A program made the position numbers and the translations under genes. Below are positions 6,868-13,596 of a DNA stretch of 21,620 bases, piece by piece (position 1 is the stretch's first letter; the number at the start of each line of letters is the position of its first letter). Source of the DNA: DATAWZ01 sp036266975 (GTDB taxonomy: Bacteria > Actinomycetota > Thermoleophilia > Solirubrobacterales > Solirubrobacteraceae); NCBI GenBank assembly GCA_036266975.1, contig DATAWZ010000118.1:1-21620 (forward strand), read 5' to 3'. The notes under the pieces were generated by a model. The model searched no databases, was not told where the DNA came from, and was given only the letters and a program-made list of their open reading frames with translations.

Positions 6868-6874
6868 GGGTGAC

Positions 6875-7087
6875 ATGTCCAATCTTCAGCGACGTGGCAA
6901 CTACACCCCGCGCAGCGCGCGCGAGCGTCAGGCCTATCGCCTGATCCTCGCCGGCGGGGGAGCAGGGCTCGTCGGGGTGGTCGGCCTCGTGCTGGCGATC
7001 GCCGGCGTGGTCGGTGCCGGCCTGCCGATCGTCGCGCTGATCATCGCGGCGATCTGCTACGCGATGTTCCGCCGCGCCGTGGCGTGA
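6875..7087 (+). CDS. Small two-helix membrane protein, 70 residues
   Basis: The N-terminus is polar and basic (MSNLQRRGNYTPRSARERQA), followed by two hydrophobic segments, about 24-45 (LILAGGGAGLVGVVGLVLAI) and 48-66 (VVGAGLPIVALIIAAICYAMF), and a short basic end. The Gly-rich helices suggest tight packing in the inner membrane. The ATG at 6875 is chosen because a TATGCT -10 sits 7 bases before it. The TGA (7085-7087) overlaps the GTG of the next gene in GTGA, so the two are translationally coupled and form one operon. Function is unknown. Confidence 0.8.
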   Translation: MSNLQRRGNYTPRSARERQAYRLILAGGGAGLVGVVGLVLAIAGVVGAGLPIVALIIAAICYAMFRRAVA

Positions 7088-7509
7088 GCCTGATCGACCA
7101 GAGCACCGAATTCGGCGCTCGTGCCGCACGCCACCTGCGCGAGGACCGCGTGGTATGGCTCACCACGGTCACCGCCTCCGGTGCGCCCGTGCCCAACCCG
7201 GTCTGGTTCCTGTGGGACGGCGAGCAGACCATCGTGATCTTCAGCCTGCCCGACACCGGCCGCGTGCGCAACGTCCAGGCCAACCCCCGAGTCGCGCTGC
7301 ACTTCGACGGCGACGGCAGCGGCGGCGACGTCGTGGTGCTCTCCGGGCGGGCCAGCGCTCCGCCCGGCGCGCCGTCGGCCGACCAGGTGCCCGACTACCT
7401 GGCCAAGTACGAGTGGGGCTTCGAGCGCCTGGGCACCACGCCGGCGCAGTTCGCCCAGCGCTACTCGGTGCCGGTGCACATCGAGCTCACGCGCCTGCGC
7501 GGGCACTGA
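7084..7509 (+). CDS. PPOX-class, F420-dependent-type oxidoreductase (TIGR03667-like)
   Basis: The product is 141 residues with the split beta-barrel flavin/deazaflavin fold. Typical strings are DRVVWLTTVTASGAPVPNPV (about 22-41), VWFLWDGEQTIVIFS, then NVQANPRVALHFDGDG (about 66-81) and a C-terminal helix with KYEWGFERLG. The pattern with AVPNPVWF-like residues and VRNVQANPRV fits the actinobacterial PPOX family whose characterised members use coenzyme F420 (or bind FMN/heme) to reduce small substrates. The substrate here cannot be read from sequence. The GTG start overlaps the upstream stop, indicating coupling with the small membrane protein. Confidence 0.87.
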   Translation: MSLIDQSTEFGARAARHLREDRVVWLTTVTASGAPVPNPVWFLWDGEQTIVIFSLPDTGRVRNVQANPRVALHFDGDGSGGDVVVLSGRASAPPGAPSADQVPDYLAKYEWGFERLGTTPAQFAQRYSVPVHIELTRLRGH

Positions 7510-7521
7510 GCGTCGGTCCGC

Positions 7522-8040
7522 TCAGCCCAGGTAGGTGACGACTTCGGCGCTCGGCGCGCGCTCGGGCACGCGCTGCTCCTGCACCGGCTCGCCGAGGTAG
7601 AGCAGCCCGATCAGCCGCTCCCCCGGGTCGATCCCCAGCAGCTCGCGCCCCGCGGGCTCCTCGAGCAGCGGCACCGTGCGCCAGTAGCCGGCCAGGCCGC
7701 GGCCGTGCGCAGCGAGTAGCACCAGGTAGGCGGCGACGGCGCTGGCGAGCACGTCCTCGGCGTCCCGGCCCGGCTCGCCGGAGAGGACCGCGCTCGCCGC
7801 CACGAGCGTCGGCGCTCGCCCGAGCTTGGCCGCGGCGCCAATCGCGCGATCCTCGGCGAGCGCCATCAGCGCCGCGCGCGTGCGCTCGCCCAGCACGCGA
7901 AAGCGCCACGGGTTGGTCAGGTGGTGGTTGGGCGCCCAGCGAGCGAGGTCGAACAGCTCGTCGAGGACCGCGCGGGGAACGGGCTCCGGTCCGTAGGCCT
8001 TGTGGGTGCGGCGCGTGCGCACCGCCTGCTCGAGCTCCAT
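7522..8040 (-). CDS. Nitroreductase-family FMN oxidoreductase
   Basis: The product is 172 residues, near the short end for nitroreductases. The N-terminus MELEQAVRTRRTHKAY carries the Arg-rich FMN phosphate-binding motif, then FDLARWAPNHHLTNPWRF (about 30-47), the family's second signature. The C-terminal third has AVAAYLVLLAAHGRGLAGYW and LLYLGEP. It is a cytoplasmic FMN enzyme reducing nitro, quinone or enone groups with NAD(P)H; the substrate is unknown. Its ATG overlaps the P450 stop in TGATG, so it is translated from the P450 mRNA. It could supply a redox step in the same pathway as the P450, but it is not a standard P450 electron donor. Confidence 0.9.
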   Translation of the reverse strand: MELEQAVRTRRTHKAYGPEPVPRAVLDELFDLARWAPNHHLTNPWRFRVLGERTRAALMALAEDRAIGAAAKLGRAPTLVAASAVLSGEPGRDAEDVLASAVAAYLVLLAAHGRGLAGYWRTVPLLEEPAGRELLGIDPGERLIGLLYLGEPVQEQRVPERAPSAEVVTYLG

Positions 8041-9377
8041 CAGGGCGCCTCGACGACGATCCGCCCGCCGCGTGAGGGGGCGAGCGTGATCACCCGGCGC
8101 CGGGTGCTCTCGCCGGAGCCGCGCCCGGGCCGCAGGCGGACCCCGCGCAGGACCGCCTGCAGAACGATGCGCATCTCCTGCAGCGCGAAGCTCGCCCCCA
8201 GGCAGCGGCGCACGCCGCCGCCGAAGGGGATCCATTCGTAGGTGCCGGGCGGACGCTCCAGGAAGCGCTCGGGCTGGAAGGCGTCGGGGTTCGGGTACAG
8301 GTCCGGGCGCCGGTGCAGCAGGTAGATCGACGGCGCGATGTTCACGCCCGCCGGCAGCTCCCAGGGCCCGAAGCGCATCGGCGCCTTCAGCCGCCGAGCG
8401 ACCGCGGGAACCACCGGGCGCAGCCGCAGGGTCTCCTTGATCACCGCGTCCAGGTAGGCCTCGCCGTCCTCGCGCTCCTCGGCGATCAGCCGCGCGAGCA
8501 CGTCGGGGTGGCGGACCAGCCGCTCGAGCGTCCAGGCCAGCGCGGTGGCCGTCGTCTCGTGGCCGGCGACCAGGAGCGTCATCAGCTCATCGCGTAGCTC
8601 GTCCTCGCTGAGCGCCGCACCGTCCTCGTCGCGAGCGGCGAGCAGCAACGAGAAGACGTCATCGCCTCCGCGACCGTTCTCCTGGCCCCGGCGGCCCCGG
8701 ATCTGGTCGTAGAGCTGCTCATCGGCCTCGCGCCGGGCGGCGAGGAACTGCGCCCACGGGCTGCGCCGGCCGGTGCGCCCGCCGGCGACGGCGAGCATGA
8801 GCATGCGCCGACGGCTGGCGAGCGTGTCCAACAGCGCCCGCAGCGGCGGCCCCAGCCGGTCGATGCCCTCGGGGTCGCGGACGCCCAGGACCGTCCGCAC
8901 GATGATCTCGAAGGTGATCGCCTGCATGCTCGGCAGCGACCCGAAGCCCTCGCCGCGCGGCCACTGCGCCACGTGGCGCTCGGCCACCTCGGCCATCTCC
9001 TGGGCGTAGGCGCGCATGCGCTCGCCGTGGAAGGGCGGCAGCAGCAGCCGGCGCTGGCGCATGTGCTCGGAGCCGTCGAGCAGCAGCACCGATCGTCGCC
9101 CGAGGATCGGCGCGAGCACGATGTTGCCCTCCCCGGCGTGCAGCAGCGCCGGATCGCCGGTGAACACTTGGCGCACGGCCTCGGGGTCGACGGTGACGAT
9201 CAGCACCCGCTGGGGCGCGGGCAGCAGCGTGAAGTAGTCCCCGCAGCGCTCCCAGCTGCGCTGCAGGAAGCGCGTCGGCGTGAACATGAACCCGGCGCGC
9301 ATCATCCAGCGCCCGAGGTCCGGCCGCGGCGGCAGCGTGCCGCGGAACGGCGCGGGAGGCGAGGCTGACGCGGGCAC
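8040..9377 (-). CDS. Cytochrome P450
   Basis: The 445-residue product from the GTG at 9377 is a standard soluble bacterial P450. Seen are the I-helix oxygen-activation motif AGHETTATALAW (271-282), the K-helix ETLR (315-318), PERF, and the heme loop PFGGGVRRCLG with the iron-ligand Cys392, then ASFALQEMRIVL. It would hydroxylate or otherwise oxidise a hydrophobic substrate using electrons from a ferredoxin and reductase that are not encoded here. The frame stays open far upstream, but those codons are antisense to the hydrolase gene. The GTG is fixed by a TAGCGT -10 seven bases before it, suggesting a leaderless mRNA. The downstream nitroreductase is coupled. The N-terminus (PPRPDLGRWMMRAGFMFTP) is typical of actinobacterial P450s. 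Confidence 0.95.
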   Translation of the reverse strand: MPASASPPAPFRGTLPPRPDLGRWMMRAGFMFTPTRFLQRSWERCGDYFTLLPAPQRVLIVTVDPEAVRQVFTGDPALLHAGEGNIVLAPILGRRSVLLLDGSEHMRQRRLLLPPFHGERMRAYAQEMAEVAERHVAQWPRGEGFGSLPSMQAITFEIIVRTVLGVRDPEGIDRLGPPLRALLDTLASRRRMLMLAVAGGRTGRRSPWAQFLAARREADEQLYDQIRGRRGQENGRGGDDVFSLLLAARDEDGAALSEDELRDELMTLLVAGHETTATALAWTLERLVRHPDVLARLIAEEREDGEAYLDAVIKETLRLRPVVPAVARRLKAPMRFGPWELPAGVNIAPSIYLLHRRPDLYPNPDAFQPERFLERPPGTYEWIPFGGGVRRCLGASFALQEMRIVLQAVLRGVRLRPGRGSGESTRRRVITLAPSRGGRIVVEAP

Positions 9378-9384
9378 GCGGGCA

Positions 9385-9394
9385 ACGCTAGCGT
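9385..9394. promoter_or_regulatory. Palindromic -10 element (ACGCTAGCGT) serving both divergent genes
   Basis: The 10-bp perfect palindrome reads TAGCGT on both strands. On the minus strand it is followed by 7 bases and the P450 GTG (9377). On the plus strand it is followed by 10 bases and the hydrolase GTG (9405). The two promoters therefore share the same -10 bases and should compete for polymerase. No -35 elements are recognisable. Confidence 0.5.
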
Positions 9395-9404
9395 GCGCAC
9401 CGCC

Positions 9405-10193
9405 GTGTCCCCGCCCTCTCTCGCCCTGGAAACGACCGGCTCCGGCGAGCCGCTCGTCCTCATCCACGGGCTGGCGACCACGCGGGGGATCTGGAGCGCG
9501 GTCGTGCCGCGGCTGCGCCGCCACCGGCGGGTGACCGCGCTCGACGTCCCCGGGTTCGGGCAGTCGCCGCCCGCCGGCGACGGGTTCGAGCTCGAGGCCG
9601 TCGCGCGCCGGATCGGCCGGGGCCTGCGCGACGCGGGCGTGCCGAGCCCGTACGAGCTGGTCGGCCACTCGCTCGGCGGGGCGATCGCGCTGACCCTCGC
9701 CGCCCAGCAGCCCGCCGACGTGCGCCGCCTGGTCCTCGTCGCCCCGGCGGGCCTGGCCCCGATGCCCGGCGCGGTCGTCCGGCTGCTCGGCGTCGGCGCC
9801 GGTGGCGTGCTGCGGTTGCGGCGCTCGCTCGCGCCACTCGCCGACCTGGCGTGGGCGCGACGGGTGCTGCTCGCTTTCGCCGCCGCCGACCCGGCGTCGA
9901 TGTCGCCCACGGAGGCGCGGCTGATGCTCGGCGCGTCGGCCAGCGCACAGCGCACCGCGACGGCGCTGACGACGATCGCCGCGGCTGACCTGCGCCCGCT
10001 GCTGCTCGACGCGCCGCCCGCGCTCGGGGTGATCTGGGGCACCGCCGACCGGACCGTCCCGGCCCGCCTGGCCGCCAAGATCACCGAGCAGCGCCCCGAC
10101 GCCCGTGTGGAGCTCATCGACGGCGCCGGGCACGTCGTGATGGTCGAGCGCCCGGACGAGTTCACGCGAGCGCTGCTTGAACTGCTCGCCTGA
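9405..10193 (+). CDS. Alpha/beta-hydrolase fold enzyme
   Basis: The product is 262 residues, a normal length. The oxyanion region LVLIHGLATTRGIW lies near the N-terminus, the nucleophile elbow is GHSLGG with Ser89, the likely acid is Asp215 in IWGTADRTVP, and the catalytic His243 is in GAGHVVMVERP. These are the features of esterases, lipases and C-C hydrolases; the substrate is not evident. A four-helix-like cap region lies between about 115 and 190. I chose the GTG at 9405 because an alternative GTG at 9393 overlaps the putative -10. The gene diverges from the P450/nitroreductase pair and is followed after 70 bases by a second hydrolase. Confidence 0.9.
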   Translation: MSPPSLALETTGSGEPLVLIHGLATTRGIWSAVVPRLRRHRRVTALDVPGFGQSPPAGDGFELEAVARRIGRGLRDAGVPSPYELVGHSLGGAIALTLAAQQPADVRRLVLVAPAGLAPMPGAVVRLLGVGAGGVLRLRRSLAPLADLAWARRVLLAFAAADPASMSPTEARLMLGASASAQRTATALTTIAAADLRPLLLDAPPALGVIWGTADRTVPARLAAKITEQRPDARVELIDGAGHVVMVERPDEFTRALLELLA

Positions 10194-10263
10194 CCGCACG
10201 CTTCCCCAACCGGCAACATCCCGCCCGCGCGGGCCGGGTACCCTCGCTGTGCAGGCGTTTTCC

Positions 10264-11229
10264 ATGCCCAGCCCGCCTCCCGCCAACCGCGACTGCCTGC
10301 GGCTCCCCGACGGCCGGCGGCTGTTCTACTCGGTGGCCGGCCCGAGAGACGGCACGCCCGTCGTCTACTGCCACGGCGCGATCGGGACTCCGCTGGAGCG
10401 CTCGGTGGCCCTCGATTCGCTCGCGCGGGAGCTGGGGATCCGCTACGTGGCGATCAGCCGCCCCGCGGTCGGCGGCTCGGACCCTGCGCCCGGGCGCACG
10501 ATCCGCGGGTTTGCCAGCGACGTGCAGGCGGTGGCCGACTCGCTCGGCCTCGTCCGCTTCGCCGTCGTCGGCGTCTCGGCCGGCGCGCCCTACGCGCTCG
10601 CCGTCGCCCACGAGCTCGCCGGCCGCGTCACTCGCGTGGCCGCGTGCAGTCCGCTCTCGCCGCTGTGCGCGCTGCACCGCACCCCCGGACTCGCGCTGCG
10701 GGTGCGCCTTGCCCTGGGGGCGCTGACGCTGATGCCGCGCACGCTCGGTGCACTGGGCGACGCCGCGATGCCGGTCGTGCGACACCACCCCGGACTCGTC
10801 AGCGGCGTGATCCTCGCCCACGCGGCGCCGGCCGAGCGCGAGCGGCTGCGCGCGCCCGACGAGCGCCGGGCCGCCAGCGAGAGCTTCCTGACCGCGGCCG
10901 CGGGGGGCGTGAGCGGGCTGATCGCCGACTACCTGCTCTACACCGGGGACTGGGGGTTCACCCCGGCGGCGATCGCGGCCGAGGTCCATCTGTGGCACGG
11001 CTTTCGCGACCCGCTCGTGCCGATCGACCACGCGCTCGCGCTGGCGCTCTCGCTGCGGCGCTGCCGGGTCTTCTTCGACCCCGATGAGGGCCACCACTTC
11101 TTCCGTCGCCGGCTGGCGGAGATCCTCGCCGTGCTCGTCGGCGTGCGGCCGCACGCCGACGCCCACCTGGAGCGCTCGCTCGAGGGGGTCCGAGCGCTCG
11201 CGGCCCGGCGTGGTTCGATCGGTGACTAG
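10264..11229 (+). CDS. Alpha/beta-hydrolase fold enzyme (second, distinct copy)
   Basis: The product is 321 residues from the ATG at 10264. It starts LRLPDGRRLFYSVAGPRDG, then VVYCHGAIGTPLE (oxyanion loop), the nucleophile elbow GVSAGAPYAL with Ser105, the probable acid Asp249 in HGFRDPLVP, and His277 in DEGHHFF. The sequence differs from the preceding hydrolase in elbow, cap and length, so this is not a recent duplicate. GVSAG and the N-terminal DGRRLFY style resemble actinobacterial hydrolases of unknown substrate. An in-frame GTG at 10249 is an alternative start. A possible -10 (TACCCT, 10239-10244) lies just upstream, and no SD is visible. Confidence 0.9.
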   Translation: MPSPPPANRDCLRLPDGRRLFYSVAGPRDGTPVVYCHGAIGTPLERSVALDSLARELGIRYVAISRPAVGGSDPAPGRTIRGFASDVQAVADSLGLVRFAVVGVSAGAPYALAVAHELAGRVTRVAACSPLSPLCALHRTPGLALRVRLALGALTLMPRTLGALGDAAMPVVRHHPGLVSGVILAHAAPAERERLRAPDERRAASESFLTAAAGGVSGLIADYLLYTGDWGFTPAAIAAEVHLWHGFRDPLVPIDHALALALSLRRCRVFFDPDEGHHFFRRRLAEILAVLVGVRPHADAHLERSLEGVRALAARRGSIGD

Positions 11230-11289
11230 GTTCCGCTGCGCGCAGGCATGAGTGGGTAGCCCAGTGATGGACGGGACCGACCGACCATC

Positions 11290-11296
11290 AGGAGGT
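11290..11296 (+). promoter_or_regulatory. Shine-Dalgarno (AGGAGGT) of the HesB-like gene
   Basis: The site selects the ATG at 11306 over an in-frame upstream start at 11252 that would add 18 unsupported residues. Confidence 0.75.
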
Positions 11297-11305
11297 TCAC
11301 CGCTC

Positions 11306-11608
11306 ATGCTCACCATCACCCCGGCCGCCGCGGCGGCCATCGACGCCTACGCGGACGCTTCGCCGGAGCTCCCGGACGGCGGCTGCGCACGGATCGCGCG
11401 CCGCGTCGGTGAGAACGGCCAGCCCGCGCTGACCATCGGACTCGCCGAGGCGCCCGGACCGGGCGACGCGATCATCGCCGGCACCTCGGTGATTCCGCTG
11501 TTCGTCGAGCCCACCACCGCCGAGATGCTCGGCGACAAGGTGCTCGACACCCGCCGCGAGGGCGACGCCGTCGCCTTCGTGCTCGCCGACGGCGACGCGG
11601 TGGTCTGA
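11306..11608 (+). CDS. HesB/IscA-like small protein lacking the metal-binding cysteines
   Basis: The product is 100 residues. The pattern MLTITPAAAAAIDAY, then GGCARIARR, LFVEPTTAEMLGDKVLDTRR and a final short beta strand matches the A-type iron-sulfur carrier fold as seen in short actinobacterial HesB-like proteins. The three conserved cysteines of true IscA/HesB carriers are missing; only one Cys (in GGCAR) is present, not at a usual ligand position. A classical Fe-S carrier role is therefore doubtful. The start is firm: AGGAGG at 11290-11295 lies 10 bases before the ATG, and earlier in-frame codons have no support. A possible TAGGTT -10 is at 11226-11231. Confidence 0.8.
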   Translation: MLTITPAAAAAIDAYADASPELPDGGCARIARRVGENGQPALTIGLAEAPGPGDAIIAGTSVIPLFVEPTTAEMLGDKVLDTRREGDAVAFVLADGDAVV

Positions 11609-11621
11609 ACGACCGACGAGG

Positions 11622-12182
11622 TCAGCCGTCGAGCCCGCGCAGGATGCGCTCGAGCTCGACGGCGCTGCGGGCGCGTTCGTCGGCGACGCGCCTGGCCTCG
11701 TCGGCCCGAGCGGCGTCGTCGAGCATCGCGTTGAGCCGCTCGGCGTTCTCGGCGTCGGCGCGGGCGCGCAGCTCGGCGGCGAGCTCGGCCGAGCGCGCGA
11801 CGGCATCCTCCGCTGAGCCGTCGAGCTCGCGCTGGGCGCGGGCCTCGCAGCGGATCGCGTGTCCGTCGAAGAAGCGGTCGAAGACGGTCAGCCGCAGCTG
11901 CCCGTCGAGCTGGCCGTGCACGTCAACGAACCAGCCGAGCTGGCCCTGCGCGGCGTGCTGGGCGATCCGCTCGAGCACGAGGTGGTAGTCGCGCCAGTGG
12001 ACGACGTCGCGCGTGCGAAAGCGACGCCGGTAGATCAGCGCCTGCGCATCGCGGCCGCCCACCCGCAGCGCAAGCTCAACGCTGCCGTGCAGATCGAGCT
12101 CGTGCAGGAAGAGCTCGGGCCACGCGGTCGCCGGCGGCGGCGCCTGCGGCGGTCGCGGCTGGTGGCGGCGGAGCAGGCTCAC
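11622..12182 (-). CDS. Hypothetical protein with C-terminal coiled coil
   Basis: The product is 186 residues. A Pro-rich N-terminus (RRHQPRPPQAPPPATAWPEL) leads to a mixed alpha/beta domain with FLHELDLHGSVELALRVGG, FRTRDVVHWRDYHLVLERI and LRLTVFDRFFDGHAIRCEA. The last about 70 residues are Ala/Glu/Arg/Asp-rich with heptad character (AELAAELRARADAENAERLN), a probable coiled coil. There is no signal peptide or membrane span, and I recognise no family. The start is a GTG at 12182 without visible SD. It lies 37 bases after the serine hydrolase on the same strand, so it may be the last gene of the PDH transcript. Its stop is 13 bases from the convergent HesB-like stop. Confidence 0.68.
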   Translation of the reverse strand: MSLLRRHQPRPPQAPPPATAWPELFLHELDLHGSVELALRVGGRDAQALIYRRRFRTRDVVHWRDYHLVLERIAQHAAQGQLGWFVDVHGQLDGQLRLTVFDRFFDGHAIRCEARAQRELDGSAEDAVARSAELAAELRARADAENAERLNAMLDDAARADEARRVADERARSAVELERILRGLDG

Positions 12183-12219
12183 GACCGGAGGATCGCACGC
12201 GCGCCGCGCACGTCCTGGG

Positions 12220-13596
12220 TCATCCGCTCAACAGGCGGCTGGTCACGCCCGCGAGCGTGTCCTCGCCGTAGCCCATCCCCGGGCCGTCGCTCGTGAGCAC
12301 GGCGATCGAAAGGCGCTCGCCGCCGCGCTCGAGCCGCGCCGCCTGGTTGACCAATCCCTCGTCGGGCAGCCAGCCGCCCTTGAAGAACACGCTGAACCCG
12401 AGCGGTCGCGCGGCCGCGGGGATGCCCCACGACTGCGACGGGTCGATCGTGGAGAGCAGGGAACGCGCGTAGCCAACGAACTGCGCTGGGATCAGGCTGT
12501 CCTGGACGTAGAAGAAGCGCGCCTGGTCGCCGGCGGAGATCAGCGAGAGCCCCCACGCGGCGTTGGGCTCGAAGTCGTCCATCCCGACCTCGTGCGCGAC
12601 GCGCTCCAGGCCGCCCTCGCCGACGATCGCGAACACCGCGCTCGCCGCGTCGTTGTCGGAGATGTGGATCATCGGGTACAGCAGCGACTGGGCGGTGGCG
12701 GTCAGCCCCTCGTGGTCCTCGGCGAGCTCCTGCAGGTAGGCGACGAGCAGCATCGCCTTGATCAGGCTGGCCGAGTGGAACTGCTCGTGGATGCGCATCC
12801 CCTCGAGCTGCCCGCGGTCGTTGACGGTCGCGAACGCGCTGCGGCCCTCGCGCGAGTCGATGAACGTGGTCGCGGCGGCCACGCCCGCGGCGCTCGGAAC
12901 GGGCGGCTGCGGATGGCCGACGCCCGCACCGGAGATCGCGAACGCCCCCGCGGGGACAACGCCGCCCGGGCACGGCGGGGTCGTGCTCGGCGGCCCGGCG
13001 CCCGCCGTGCCGGGAGCCGCGAAGCAGACCAGGTAGCGGTAGCCGCCGGCGGGTGGGAAGAAGCTCGCGGTCAGGTAGGTCCGTCCGGTGGCGAGATCGC
13101 GGGTCCGGGTGCGGGCCACGAGGCTGAAGTGCCCGCCCGCCGCCGGCTTGGTGAACCAGTAGGCGGTCTGCCCGGCCCAATCGTAGGTCCGGCTGTGGTC
13201 GACGATCGCCGTGACCTGCACCTCGCCGTGGGCGAGCGTGTAGGTGTGCTGGTAGAGCGGATCGTTGACGGTCACCGATACCGGTGCGCTCGTGAGTCCG
13301 GCCGCCGGGGCCCTCACCTCGTAGCGGGTGTCCACGCCGGGCCGCAGCCCGGTGAACGCGAACGAGCCGCTCGGCCCGGCGGTCCTCTGCAGCGCCGTGC
13401 CGAAGCCCGAATACGGCCAGGGGTCCTGCTCGAGCTCGAGCGGGGTGCCGGCGGTGACGTCGGTGATCGTCCCCGCGATGGTGGTCGCGCCGTAGAGCGT
13501 GATGCTCGCCGGGGTGGCGCTCGCCGACAGCTGCGCACCCTGCGGACTCTGCGCGGCCAGCGCCAGCGAGGCCGCCGCGAGGCCTTCAGCGAGCAC
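12220..13596 (-). CDS. Beta-lactamase-like serine hydrolase with N-terminal Ig-like extension
   Basis: The product is 458 residues. The C-terminal 220 residues are a class A beta-lactamase-like domain: HSASLIK with Ser277 and Lys280 (SxxK), SDN at 313-315, and Lys406-Gly-Gly in place of KTG. An N-terminal Ala-rich hydrophobic stretch (about 1-16) could be a short signal peptide, followed by beta-rich Ig/carboxypeptidase-regulatory-like modules (about 24-130) and a two-Cys segment. Such proteins are usually exported and act on peptidoglycan or beta-lactams; KGG and the large extension make true antibiotic resistance unlikely. The GTG at 13596 overlaps the end of lpdA by 11 bases and has no SD, so translation is probably coupled. 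The signal peptide lacks the usual basic N-end, so the true start may differ. Confidence 0.85.
   Translation of the reverse strand: MLAEGLAAASLALAAQSPQGAQLSASATPASITLYGATTIAGTITDVTAGTPLELEQDPWPYSGFGTALQRTAGPSGSFAFTGLRPGVDTRYEVRAPAAGLTSAPVSVTVNDPLYQHTYTLAHGEVQVTAIVDHSRTYDWAGQTAYWFTKPAAGGHFSLVARTRTRDLATGRTYLTASFFPPAGGYRYLVCFAAPGTAGAGPPSTTPPCPGGVVPAGAFAISGAGVGHPQPPVPSAAGVAAATTFIDSREGRSAFATVNDRGQLEGMRIHEQFHSASLIKAMLLVAYLQELAEDHEGLTATAQSLLYPMIHISDNDAASAVFAIVGEGGLERVAHEVGMDDFEPNAAWGLSLISAGDQARFFYVQDSLIPAQFVGYARSLLSTIDPSQSWGIPAAARPLGFSVFFKGGWLPDEGLVNQAARLERGGERLSIAVLTSDGPGMGYGEDTLAGVTSRLLSG

Noticed and set aside
9378..10286. N-terminal extension of the P450 to 748 residues
   Set aside because: The extra residues are antisense to the alpha/beta hydrolase, and 445 residues is normal for a bacterial P450.
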